Positions 1 to 6,271 of a stretch of DNA of 13,815 bases are shown here, in pieces. The DNA lies in NCBI GenBank assembly GCA_007134405.1, contig SLKW01000070.1, positions 1-13,815 of the forward strand. The letters run 5' to 3'. Each line of letters begins with the position of its first letter. The first letter of the stretch is position 1. Origin of the DNA: Paracoccaceae bacterium. GTDB lineage: Bacteria > Pseudomonadota > Alphaproteobacteria > Rhodobacterales > Rhodobacteraceae. The notes beneath the pieces are model-generated. The model searched no databases. It saw only the letters and a list, made by a program, of their open reading frames with translations, and had not been told where the DNA came from. The position numbers and the translations under genes were made by a program.

Positions 1-63
1 GATGTCGGCCTCTACGAGGTGCTGGACGACGAAGGCGAACCGCTGCCGCATCAGGGCGAGTGA
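1..63 (+). CDS. C-terminal end of an unidentified protein (partial, 5' end outside window)
   Basis: The first 20 codons are open from base 1 and end in TGA at 61-63, reading DVGLYEVLDDEGEPLPHQGE. The tail is acidic and has no recognisable motif. The TGA shares its last base with the ATG of ispE (TGATG), so the two genes are probably translationally coupled in one operon. In related Rhodobacterales a tetratricopeptide-repeat protein often precedes ispE, and this could be its end. That identification comes from remembered gene order, not from anything visible in these 20 residues. Confidence 0.6.
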   Translation, partial: DVGLYEVLDDEGEPLPHQGE

Positions 64-920
64 TGCGCGCGCGGCTTGCTCCGGCCAAGATCAACCTTAC
101 GCTGCACGTCACCGGTCGGCGAGCCGATGGGTTTCACGAGCTCGACTCATTGGTAGTGTTCGCGGCCTTTGGTGACGAGGTTGCGCTTCTGGAGGGATCA
201 CCAGCCGGGTTGACCGTCACCGGCCCGTACGCGGCGGGCGTTCCGACTGGCGATGGGAACCTGATCACGCGCGCGGCGCGGCTGATCGGTGCACCGGACG
301 CCGGGTTGAGGCTCGAAAAGCGGCTGCCTGCCTCCGCCGGGATGGGGGGCGGCTCGTCCGATGCAGCGGCGGCCCTGCATCTGCTTGCCGAAGCGCGTGG
401 CCTGGACGCTCCCGACACAGCGGCCCTGATGAGCCTTGGCTCCGATCTGCCGGTCTGCATGGCTGCGCCCGCGCCCTGCCGGATGCGCGGGCGGGGCGAG
501 CGGATCGATCCACTTGGTCCGCTGCCCGAACTCGGCGTGCTGATCGTCAATCCGGGTGTGCCGCTCTCGACCCCCGCGGTATTCGCCGCGCTCGCGCAGC
601 GCGCGAACCCGGCCATGCCCGAGACCTTGCCCCACTGGACGGGGCCGGAAGCATTCTGCGCCTGGCTTTCGGAAATGCGCAACGATCTGGAGGCACCGGC
701 CCGGCAGCTTGTACCGGAGATCGGAGGGGTGCTGACGGCGATCGCGGCGCAGTCGGGCTGCCTTTTGGCGCGGATGACCGGGTCTGGCGCCACCTGTTTC
801 GGTCTCTTCGCCGATGTCGCCGCGCTCAAGGCGGCCGAGGGCGCGCTGGCGACCCCGGGCCGGTTCGTGGTGACGACCCGGATTCTCGCGCGCGGCACAC
901 CCCAGACGGGGTCTAGCTGA
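63..920 (+). CDS. ispE: 4-diphosphocytidyl-2-C-methyl-D-erythritol kinase (IspE)
   Basis: Cytosolic GHMP-family kinase that phosphorylates the 2-hydroxyl of CDP-methylerythritol with ATP, the fourth step of the non-mevalonate (MEP) route to IPP and DMAPP. The 285-residue length is normal. The N-terminus APAKINLTLHVTGRRADGFH carries the conserved Lys (K9) and Asn. The glycine-rich ATP loop PASAGMGGGSSDAAA lies at about residues 89-103, and the catalytic Asp is in GSDLPVC (about D128). A late GSGATCFGLF motif matches the third GHMP motif. ATG at 63 is chosen because AGGGCGAG at 53-60 stands at a suitable distance. A GTG at 60 is possible but too close to that site. The gene overlaps the upstream stop by one base, and its own stop overlaps the 3' end of the opposing prenyl diphosphate synthase gene. 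Confidence 0.96.
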   Translation: MRARLAPAKINLTLHVTGRRADGFHELDSLVVFAAFGDEVALLEGSPAGLTVTGPYAAGVPTGDGNLITRAARLIGAPDAGLRLEKRLPASAGMGGGSSDAAAALHLLAEARGLDAPDTAALMSLGSDLPVCMAAPAPCRMRGRGERIDPLGPLPELGVLIVNPGVPLSTPAVFAALAQRANPAMPETLPHWTGPEAFCAWLSEMRNDLEAPARQLVPEIGGVLTAIAAQSGCLLARMTGSGATCFGLFADVAALKAAEGALATPGRFVVTTRILARGTPQTGSS

Positions 921-1914
921 CGCGGGCCACCACGTAGTCCGAAAGATCCGCCAGCATGTCGCGCACGGGATGCTCCGGCAGTTCGGCCAAGGCCGCGCGG
1001 GCGCGCGCCGACCAGTCGAGCGCGGTCGCGCGCGTGCTTTCCAGCGTATTGTGGCGCTCAAGGATTTCCACTGCGCGTTCCAGATCGCCCGGTCCCTGTT
1101 GTCCCTTGCCGATCACCCGCTCCCAGAACGCTTGTTCCTTGGCATCGGCGATGGCGATCGCGCGGATCAGCGGCAGGGTCAGCTTGCGCTCGCGGAAATC
1201 GTCGCCGGTATTCTTCCCCATGGCGTCGACGAGGCCGGCGTAGTCGAGGTAATCGTCGACGATTTGGAAACAGATCCCCAGCGCATCGCCATAGGCGTGA
1301 AGCGCGCGGATCTGCCGCTCGGGCACATCGGCGATCACCCCGCCCACTTCGGTTGCCGCCGAGAACAGCGCCGCCGTCTTGCCGCGCACCACTTTCATGT
1401 AGGTCGCTTCGGTGGTCGCCAGGTTCTGCGCCGCGGTGAGCTGCAGCACCTCGCCTTCGGTGATCGTTGCCGAGGCGTTGGACAGGATCCCCAGCACCCG
1501 CAGGCTGCCCGCTTCGACCATCAGTTGGAACGACCGCGCGAAGAGATAATCGCCGACCAGCACGCTCGACTTGTTGTCCCACAAGAGGTTCGCGGTCGGC
1601 CGCCCACGTCGCTGACGGCTTTCGTCGACCACGTCGTCGTGAAGCAGCGTTGCGGTATGGATGAACTCCACCGCCGCCGCGAGCGCGTGATGCGCCGTGC
1701 CCTCGTAGCCGCAAAGCCGCGCCGAGGCCAGTGTCAGCAGCGGGCGAAGCCGCTTGCCGCCGGCCTCGATCAGATGCGCGGTGACCTCCGGAATGCGCGG
1801 CGCGCTTTCCGAGGCCATGCGCTCGCGGATCAGCGCATTGACCTGCGCCATGTCCGCTTCCAGCCATTTGGCGAGGCGCTCATGCGGCGCGGTAACTGCG
1901 GGGTCCAACAACAT
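913..1914 (-). CDS. ispB: Long-chain all-trans polyprenyl diphosphate synthase (octa/decaprenyl type)
   Basis: Class I trans-prenyltransferase that adds IPP units to farnesyl or geranylgeranyl diphosphate to make the side chain of ubiquinone. Visible motifs in the 333-aa protein are GGKRLRP (about 52-58), the first Asp-rich motif LLHDDVVDES (D93, D94, D97) with R102, R103 behind it, GKT (179-181), and the second Asp-rich motif FQIVDDYLDYAG (D220, D221, D224) followed by GKNTGDDF. Small residues (A88, T89) before the first motif fit a long-chain product. Decaprenyl is likely, because this bacterial group usually has ubiquinone-10, but chain length cannot be read with certainty. The start MLLDPAVTAPHERL is chosen by family length, with GGGA a few bases upstream. 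An in-frame ATG at 2004 would add 30 residues of non-homologous sequence across the divergent promoter region. The gene converges on ispE, another isoprenoid gene. Confidence 0.93.
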   Translation of the reverse strand: MLLDPAVTAPHERLAKWLEADMAQVNALIRERMASESAPRIPEVTAHLIEAGGKRLRPLLTLASARLCGYEGTAHHALAAAVEFIHTATLLHDDVVDESRQRRGRPTANLLWDNKSSVLVGDYLFARSFQLMVEAGSLRVLGILSNASATITEGEVLQLTAAQNLATTEATYMKVVRGKTAALFSAATEVGGVIADVPERQIRALHAYGDALGICFQIVDDYLDYAGLVDAMGKNTGDDFRERKLTLPLIRAIAIADAKEQAFWERVIGKGQQGPGDLERAVEILERHNTLESTRATALDWSARARAALAELPEHPVRDMLADLSDYVVARVS

Positions 1915-1933
1915 CAACGTCCCGGAACGGCTC

Positions 1934-1953
1934 GACAAGCCAGACGGCCTGTC
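1934..1953. repeat. Near-perfect inverted repeat in the 52-bp divergent spacer
   Basis: GACAAGCC and GGCCTGTC flank a 4-base centre (AGAC), with one mismatch in eight pairs. On the minus strand the mismatch becomes a G-U pair, so the leader RNA of the prenyl synthase gene could form a complete 8-bp hairpin. The repeat lies between the starts of the prenyl synthase gene (1914, leftward) and the DUF2007 gene (1967, rightward). It overlaps a weak promoter-like pair on the plus strand, TCGACA (1932-1937) and TTAAGT (1955-1960), with 17 bases between. It could be an operator, an RNA hairpin, or chance. Confidence 0.45.
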
Positions 1954-1966
1954 GTTAAGTGGCGGC

Positions 1967-2170
1967 ATGAGGGAACTGCTGCGCACGAACGATCCCACGA
2001 TCATCCCCTACGCCACGACCCTGCTTCAGGGCGAGGGTATAGAGTGCTTTGAGCTGGACGTCCATATGAGCGGCCTGGGCATCGTGCCGCGCCGCCTCAT
2101 GGTGCGCGAGGCCGATCTGTTCATGGCCCGCGCCATCCTGCGCGATGCGGGCGTGCCGCTGGAAAGCTGA
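1967..2170 (+). CDS. DUF2007 family small protein (putative signal-transducing protein)
   Basis: This 67-residue protein begins MRELLRTNDPTIIPYATTLL and contains the typical DUF2007 core: a short helix scanning for an ORF-internal segment, then GIECFELDVHMSG, a loop, and LMVREADLFMARAILRDAGV. The family is annotated as a putative signal transducer with a ferredoxin-like PII-type fold, but no precise role is known. No signal peptide or membrane segment is visible. The start at 1967 has a weak purine-rich stretch (AAGTGGCGG) upstream. A longer in-frame reading from 1754 would run through the opposing prenyl synthase gene and is rejected. It lies 2 bp from the following methyltransferase gene, so the two are probably co-transcribed. 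Confidence 0.85.
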   Translation: MRELLRTNDPTIIPYATTLLQGEGIECFELDVHMSGLGIVPRRLMVREADLFMARAILRDAGVPLES

Positions 2171-2172
2171 AC

Positions 2173-2931
2173 GTGGCCTTTGTAGAGGCAGCGCTGAGCC
2201 GCGATTCGTTCCTCAACGGGCGTCTGAGCATCCTGCAACCGCGACTGGGCTATCGGGCGGCGACCGATCCGATATTGCTGGCCTCCGCAATCGCGGCCCG
2301 TCCGGGGCAGTCCGCGCTCGAGCTGGGCTGCGGTGCGGGGGTGGGCATTCTGGCGCTGGCGGCACGAGTGCCGGGGCTGACACTTGCGGGGCTCGAACGG
2401 CAAGCGGATTACGCAGAACTTGCGCGACGAAACGCCGCTGAAAATACAATCGATCTTACCGTTTGGACAGGCGACCTGAACGCCATGCCAGAAGCGTTGC
2501 GCGCGCAACGCTTCGACCATGTCTTCGCCAACCCGCCCTTTCATCCACCGGCTGCGACGCCGGGACATGATAGCGGCCGCGACGCCGCCCTGCGCGAGGA
2601 CACGCCGCTTGAAGATTGGCTCGACGCCGGGTTGCGGCGTCTGGTGGCGGGCGGACGGATCACGCTGGTCCATCGGGCGGAGCGCTTGCCGGCGCTGCTT
2701 TCGGCGCTCGACGGTCGCGCAGGCGCCATCGCGGTCCGCCCGCTTGCCGCGCGGGAGGGACGGCCTGCCGGGCGCGTTCTGCTACAGGCGCGCAAGGGCG
2801 CGCGCGGGCCATTCCGTTTGCTTGCGCCCCTGATCCTGCATTCCGGGCAGTGTCACCTGCGCGACGGCGACGATTTTTCGCCCCAGGCGCGGGCGATCCT
2901 CCGCGATGCAGCGCCGCTCCATTGGGACTAG
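2173..2931 (+). CDS. TrmN6/YfiC-type N6-adenine methyltransferase (tRNA1(Val) A37 family, COG4123)
   Basis: SAM-dependent methyltransferase of 252 residues. The SAM-binding motif I is ALELGCGAGVG (about 48-58), the acidic end of the second strand is in LAGLERQ (about 71-77), and the catalytic NPPF of N6-adenine methyltransferases is at 120-123 (VFANPPFHPP). The N-terminal FLNGRLSILQPRLGYRAATD is typical of the YfiC/TrmN6 group, which methylates A37 of tRNA1(Val) in E. coli. The substrate here is inferred from family membership only. The start is GTG at 2173, supported by GGAAAG at 2161-2166, which lies within the last codons of the DUF2007 gene, so translation is likely coupled. A weak 5-bp stem (CGGCG/CGCCG, 2963-2978) lies behind the stop, and I do not call it a terminator. 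Confidence 0.87.
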   Translation: MAFVEAALSRDSFLNGRLSILQPRLGYRAATDPILLASAIAARPGQSALELGCGAGVGILALAARVPGLTLAGLERQADYAELARRNAAENTIDLTVWTGDLNAMPEALRAQRFDHVFANPPFHPPAATPGHDSGRDAALREDTPLEDWLDAGLRRLVAGGRITLVHRAERLPALLSALDGRAGAIAVRPLAAREGRPAGRVLLQARKGARGPFRLLAPLILHSGQCHLRDGDDFSPQARAILRDAAPLHWD

Positions 2932-3034
2932 GCGGGGTCCAAGGCAAGGCGCGAGTGGGCGACGGCGGATGCACGCCGGTTTCGTGTGACAACTAGACGA
3001 AGATGTGCTCAACTCCTTCCGTTGCACACCTTTC

Positions 3035-3041
3035 GAGGAGG
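3035..3041 (+). promoter_or_regulatory. Strong Shine-Dalgarno fixing the ydcH-type start
   Basis: GAGGAGG is five bases before ATG 3047. It decides that start over the in-frame ATG at 3005, which would add 14 residues absent from the family and has no comparable site. Further upstream, GTGACA (2986-2991) and TCAACT (3009-3014), with 17 bases between, are only a weak promoter candidate. Confidence 0.8.
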
Positions 3042-3046
3042 AATCC

Positions 3047-3214
3047 ATGACGCTGACTTCGCATCTTCAGGAACTGCGCCGCAAGCACGAAGCCCTCTCG
3101 CAGAAGGTGGAAGAGGCGCAGCGATCGCCCGGCACAGATGATCTGGAGATTGCCGAGATGAAGAAGCAGAAACTGCGTCTCAAGGAAGAGATCACGCGTC
3201 TTTCGGCTTCGTGA
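3047..3214 (+). CDS. YdcH/DUF465 family small coiled-coil protein
   Basis: A 55-residue, highly charged protein with no signal peptide. MTLTSHLQELRRKHEALSQK is followed by VEEAQRSPGTDD and EIAEMKKQKLRLKEEITRLS. Two amphipathic helices joined by the SPGTDD turn give an antiparallel helical hairpin, as expected of DUF465. The family is widespread in Proteobacteria, often present in several copies, and its function is not settled. The start is set by the strong ribosome-binding site at 3035-3041. The last 23 bp overlap the 3' end of the opposing transporter gene, so the two transcripts are complementary at their ends. Confidence 0.9.
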   Translation: MTLTSHLQELRRKHEALSQKVEEAQRSPGTDDLEIAEMKKQKLRLKEEITRLSAS

Positions 3215-4082
3215 CGCGCCTGCGGGCGGGGCGCCCGGCGCGCGCCGCCAGAAGCGCACCGCCCGCGATCAGCATGGCGGCCAGCAGCAGCGACAGGGTC
3301 GCCGCCGCCATGCCCGCCGCAACCAACACCAATGTCGATAGAAGCGGCGCTGCGTAAGAGGCGGTGCCGAGAAGCTGAATGTCGCCTTTCTTCACGCCGA
3401 TGTCCCAGGTGAAAAAGGCCAGTCCAACCGGCCCCAGCCCCAGGCCCACGACCGCAGCCCAACCGAGTGCGCCCTGCGGCCAGGCGGGCGTCTCGAAGGC
3501 CAGATGCGCGAGCACCGACAACACGCTCGAGGCCAGGCAGAAGACCACCACCGCCGCAGTCGGCACATGTCCCAGCCGCCGAGAGCCCAGCGAATAGGCG
3601 GTCCAGGTCAGCGCCGCGACGAAGGCGAGCGCATAGCCGGCCGTTGCGCCCTCGATCCGTCCGATCCCGCCCGCAACGATCAGCGCCGCCCCAGCGAAGG
3701 CCAGGAACGCCCCCAGGACATGGCCGGCGCGCAACCGCTCACCCGGCAGCAGGCCCGAGCCCAGCACGATGAACAGCGGCCAGAGATAGGCGATCAACCC
3801 GGCCTCGGCCGGCGGGGCGAGGCGGAGTGCGCTGAAATAGAGGAAATGGTAGCCGAAAAGCCCTGCCGTGCCGAAGGCGTAGACCCGCAGCGGAATGCCC
3901 GTCAGGCGCCCCAGACCGCCCGTCGCAAGCAGCCAGGCCAGCCCGGCCGTGCCGCCAATGGCAAAACAAAGCGCGTTGAGCAGGAAGGGCGGGACCGGCG
4001 CCGAGCCAACGGTGAAGAAGGCCAGCAAAGCCCAGAGCGCGACGGCGGAGAAACCGATCAGCGTGGCGGTCGGGCGAGTCAT
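3192..4082 (-). CDS. DMT/EamA family transporter, YddG-like
   Basis: A 296-residue inner-membrane protein made almost entirely of hydrophobic segments. About ten transmembrane helices can be traced, from GFSAVALWALLAFF near residue 10 to LSLLLAAMLIAGGALLAA near 265-285, and the two five-helix halves are typical of EamA carriers. The motif LRLAPPAEAGLIAYLWPLFI (about 86-105) is the conserved EamA segment. The C-terminus is strongly basic (RPARRRVTKPK), which fits a cytoplasmic end. The closest family I recall is the aromatic amino acid exporter YddG. The substrate is not provable from sequence. The ATG at 4082 has AAGGAAACCG directly upstream. The gene lies behind phbB but is separated from it by a strong hairpin terminator, so it is probably not a full member of the phb operon. 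Confidence 0.88.
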   Translation of the reverse strand: MTRPTATLIGFSAVALWALLAFFTVGSAPVPPFLLNALCFAIGGTAGLAWLLATGGLGRLTGIPLRVYAFGTAGLFGYHFLYFSALRLAPPAEAGLIAYLWPLFIVLGSGLLPGERLRAGHVLGAFLAFAGAALIVAGGIGRIEGATAGYALAFVAALTWTAYSLGSRRLGHVPTAAVVVFCLASSVLSVLAHLAFETPAWPQGALGWAAVVGLGLGPVGLAFFTWDIGVKKGDIQLLGTASYAAPLLSTLVLVAAGMAAATLSLLLAAMLIAGGALLAARAGRPARRRVTKPKDA

Positions 4083-4101
4083 CGGTTTCCTTCACGAAGA
4101 A

Positions 4102-4124
4102 GGCCCGGGCGTGCGGCCCGGGCC
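4102..4124 (-). terminator. Rho-independent-like terminator behind phbB
   Basis: A perfect 9-bp inverted repeat, GGCCCGGGC and GCCCGGGCC, encloses a 5-base loop. On the minus strand the stem is followed by the pyrimidine-rich TTCTTCG, a poor but typical tail for a high-GC alphaproteobacterium. It lies 19 bases after the phbB stop and 19 bases before the transporter start, where it would end or attenuate the phbAB transcript. Confidence 0.72.
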
Positions 4125-4143
4125 CCAATGGCATCGGCGTCGC

Positions 4144-4866
4144 TCAGCCGAAGAACTGCGCGCCGTTGGCGCTGATCGTCGAGCCGTTGATGAACCCCGC
4201 ATCGTCCGAGACGAGGAAGGTCACGCAGCGCGCGATTTCCTCGGGCTCGCCCAACCGCCCGGCGGGGATCTGGGCGATGATCGACTCGCGCACCTTGTCC
4301 GACACGGCCATGACCATTTCCGTGGCGATGTATCCGGGGCAGATGGCGTTGGCGGTGATACCAGCGCGCGCGCCCTCCTGCGCGAGACTGCGCACGATGC
4401 CGATATCGCCCGCCTTGGTTGCGGCGTAGTTCACCTGGCCGAACTGACCCTTCTGACCGTTCACCGACGAGATCACCACGACTCGGCCGAACTTGCGCTC
4501 GCGCATCCCGGGCCAGACCGGGTGGATGGTGTTGAAGACGCCGGTCAGGTTGGTGTCGATCACCTGCTGCCATTGTTCGGGCGTCATCTTGTGGAAGGGC
4601 GCGTCGCGGGTGATCCCGGCATTGGCAACCACGATCTCGATCGGGCCCAGATCGGCCTCGACCTTCTCGATCCCGGCTTTCGACGCCTCGTAACTCGCCA
4701 CGTCCCACTTGTAGGTCTTGATACCGGTCTCGTCGCTGAACTTCGCCGCGGCCTCGTCATTACCGGCGTAGCTGGCGGCAACCGTATAGCCCGCGTCCTT
4801 CAACGCCTTGGAGATCGCCGCGCCGATACCGCGCGAGCCACCCGTCACCAATGCAACCCGTCCCAT
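4144..4866 (-). CDS. phbB: Acetoacetyl-CoA reductase (PhbB/PhaB)
   Basis: NADPH-dependent short-chain dehydrogenase that reduces acetoacetyl-CoA to (R)-3-hydroxybutyryl-CoA, the monomer for polyhydroxybutyrate synthase. The 240-residue protein has the nucleotide-binding TGGSRGIG (about 8-15), NAGI (82-85), N106, and the catalytic triad S134, Y147, K151 (YAATK). The segment ITRDAPFHKM and the end STISANGAQFFG are characteristic of acetoacetyl-CoA reductases as opposed to FabG. The start is fixed by AAGGAGGAGAC immediately before ATG 4866. It is the second gene of the phbAB pair, 87 bp after phbA, with a hairpin in the gap. No polymer synthase gene is in the window. Confidence 0.96.
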   Translation of the reverse strand: MGRVALVTGGSRGIGAAISKALKDAGYTVAASYAGNDEAAAKFSDETGIKTYKWDVASYEASKAGIEKVEADLGPIEIVVANAGITRDAPFHKMTPEQWQQVIDTNLTGVFNTIHPVWPGMRERKFGRVVVISSVNGQKGQFGQVNYAATKAGDIGIVRSLAQEGARAGITANAICPGYIATEMVMAVSDKVRESIIAQIPAGRLGEPEEIARCVTFLVSDDAGFINGSTISANGAQFFG

Positions 4867-4920
4867 GTCTCCTCCTTTGATGCGATGGTTATCGAAATTC
4901 TGTAACCCGATGAGCTCAGG

Positions 4921-4941
4921 GGGCGCAAGAATATTGCGCCC
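4921..4941 (-). promoter_or_regulatory. Intercistronic hairpin between phbA and phbB
   Basis: A perfect 8-bp inverted repeat (GGGCGCAA / TTGCGCCC) with a 5-base loop lies between the phbA stop and the phbB ribosome-binding site. No T-tract follows it on the minus strand, so a full terminator is unlikely. A role in RNA processing, protection of the phbA message, or partial attenuation is more plausible. Confidence 0.6.
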
Positions 4942-4953
4942 ACCTCTTGTTCG

Positions 4954-6126
4954 TCAGCGCTCCAGGCACAAGGCGACGCCCATGCCGCCGCCGATGCAAA
5001 GCGTGGCGATGCCCTTCTTCGCATCGCGGCGCTGCATCTCGTGCAGGAGCGTGTTCAGCACCCGCGCGCCCGAGGCGCCGATCGGGTGGCCGATGGCGAT
5101 GGCGCCGCCGTTCACGTTCACGATTTCGGGGTCCCAGCCCATGTCCTTGTTCACGGCACAGGCCTGGGCGGCAAAGGCCTCGTTGGCCTCGACCAAGTCC
5201 AGATCCTCGACCTTCCAGCCGGCCTTTTCCAGCGCTTTGCGGCTGGCGTGAATCGGTCCGACACCCATGATCGACGGGTCCAGCCCGGCCGTCGCGTAAC
5301 TCGCGATCCGCGCCAGAGGTTTCAGGCCGCGCTTCTCGGCCTCCTCGGCAGACATGAGCAGCACGCCCGCGGCGCCATCGTTGATGCCGCTGGCATTGGC
5401 CGCGGTTACCGAGCCGTCCTTGGCAAAGGCCGGGCGCAGCTTGGCCATTGCGTCGAGCGTCGCGCCGTGACGGATGTATTCGTCCTGATCGACGACGGTC
5501 TCGCCCTTGCGGGTCTTGACGGTGAAGGGCGTGATCTCGTCCTTGAACTTGCCGGCCTTCTGCGCCGCCTCCGCCTTGTTCTGGCTGGCGACGGCGAATT
5601 CGTCCTGCTGGTCGCGGCTGATCTGCCATTTCTGCGCGACGTTCTCGGCAGTCTGGCCCATGTGGTAGCCGTTGAACGCGTCCCAGAGCCCGTCCTTGAT
5701 CATCGAATCGATGAACTTGGTGTCGCCCATCTTGTGACCGGCGCGCAGATGCGCCACGTGCGGAGCGAGCGACATGCTTTCCTGTCCGCCGGCCACGACG
5801 ATCTGCGCATCGCCAAGCTGGATATGCTGCGCCCCCAGCGCCACCGCCCGCAGGCCCGAGCCGCAGACCTGGTTGATGCCCCAGGCCGCGGATTCGATCG
5901 GCAGGCCGGCCTTGATATGCGCCTGGCGGGCCGGGTTCTGCCCCTGGCCGGCGGTCAGAACCTGCCCGAGAATGGTTTCCGAGACCTCGCTCTTGTCGAT
6001 GCCGGCGCGCTCGATCAGCGCCTCGATCACCGCGGCGCCCAGGTCATGCGCCGGCGTGTTGGCGAAGGCGCCGTTGAACGACCCCACGGCGGTTCGGGCA
6101 GCGGATACGATCACGACATTCGTCAT
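4954..6126 (-). CDS. phbA: Acetyl-CoA C-acetyltransferase (beta-ketothiolase, PhbA/PhaA)
   Basis: Cytosolic biosynthetic thiolase that condenses two acetyl-CoA to acetoacetyl-CoA, the first step of polyhydroxybutyrate synthesis. The 390-residue length is exactly that of the family. The nucleophile is C88 in [11 protein letters not shown], the catalytic His is H347 in [10 protein letters not shown], and the second acid/base Cys is C377 in CIGGGMGVA. The N-terminus [18 protein letters not shown] is canonical. The ATG at 6126 is preceded by GGAGAGGAG. It is the first gene of the phbAB operon and has its own candidate promoter upstream. The family also serves in other acetoacetyl-CoA pathways, but the phbB partner directly downstream makes the PHB role the best reading. 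Confidence 0.96.
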   Translation of the reverse strand: MTNVVIVSAARTAVGSFNGAFANTPAHDLGAAVIEALIERAGIDKSEVSETILGQVLTAGQGQNPARQAHIKAGLPIESAAWGINQVCGSGLRAVALGAQHIQLGDAQIVVAGGQESMSLAPHVAHLRAGHKMGDTKFIDSMIKDGLWDAFNGYHMGQTAENVAQKWQISRDQQDEFAVASQNKAEAAQKAGKFKDEITPFTVKTRKGETVVDQDEYIRHGATLDAMAKLRPAFAKDGSVTAANASGINDGAAGVLLMSAEEAEKRGLKPLARIASYATAGLDPSIMGVGPIHASRKALEKAGWKVEDLDLVEANEAFAAQACAVNKDMGWDPEIVNVNGGAIAIGHPIGASGARVLNTLLHEMQRRDAKKGIATLCIGGGMGVALCLER

Positions 6127-6179
6127 TGGAACTCCTCTCCTGTCATCGGCGCGCAGGGCGCGGCCGGCTCTGGGGCGGA

Positions 6180-6208
6180 GTCATACGCGCGATGCGCCTG
6201 CAGGGCAA
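6180..6208 (-). promoter_or_regulatory. Candidate sigma70-type promoter of phbAB
   Basis: On the minus strand TTGCCC (6203-6208) and TATGAC (6180-6185) are separated by exactly 17 bases, each matching four of six consensus positions. Transcription would start near 6173, giving a leader of about 47 bases before the phbA ATG. The -35 element overlaps CTGC-AGG-GCAA, close to the CTGC-N3-GCAG pattern I recall for the PHB regulator PhaR in Rhodobacter. The assignment is by eye. Confidence 0.42.
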
Positions 6209-6225
6209 TGCGGCGGTGCGCCTGC
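6193..6225. repeat. TGC-rich direct repeats upstream of phbA
   Basis: The 9-mer TGCGCCTGC occurs at 6193-6201 and again at 6217-6225, with starts 24 bp apart. Further TGC triplets follow up to about 6236. PhaR proteins of Paracoccus and Rhodobacter are reported to bind TGC-rich sites, so this is a candidate operator. TGC is common in such GC-rich DNA, so chance remains possible. Confidence 0.4.
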
Positions 6226-6249
6226 CCGGATGCTGCGGTCAGGAGGGGC

Positions 6250-6271
6250 GGCGGAACGGGGGCCGTTCGCC
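6250..6271 (-). terminator. Possible terminator hairpin directly behind the EAL gene
   Basis: GGCGGAACGG and CCGTTCGCC can pair with one bulged base around a 3-base loop, starting at the base next to the EAL stop codon (6272-6274). No T-tract follows on the minus strand. It would separate the EAL gene from the phbAB promoter region. Confidence 0.4.

Noticed and set aside
970..2052. Open frame of 360 codons on the plus strand opposite the prenyl diphosphate synthase gene
   Set aside because: It is antisense to a gene with both Asp-rich motifs, and its own translation shows no family features.
2963..2978. Stem CGGCG/CGCCG behind the methyltransferase gene as a terminator
   Set aside because: There are only five pairs with a 6-base loop and no T-tract, as expected often by chance in such GC-rich DNA.
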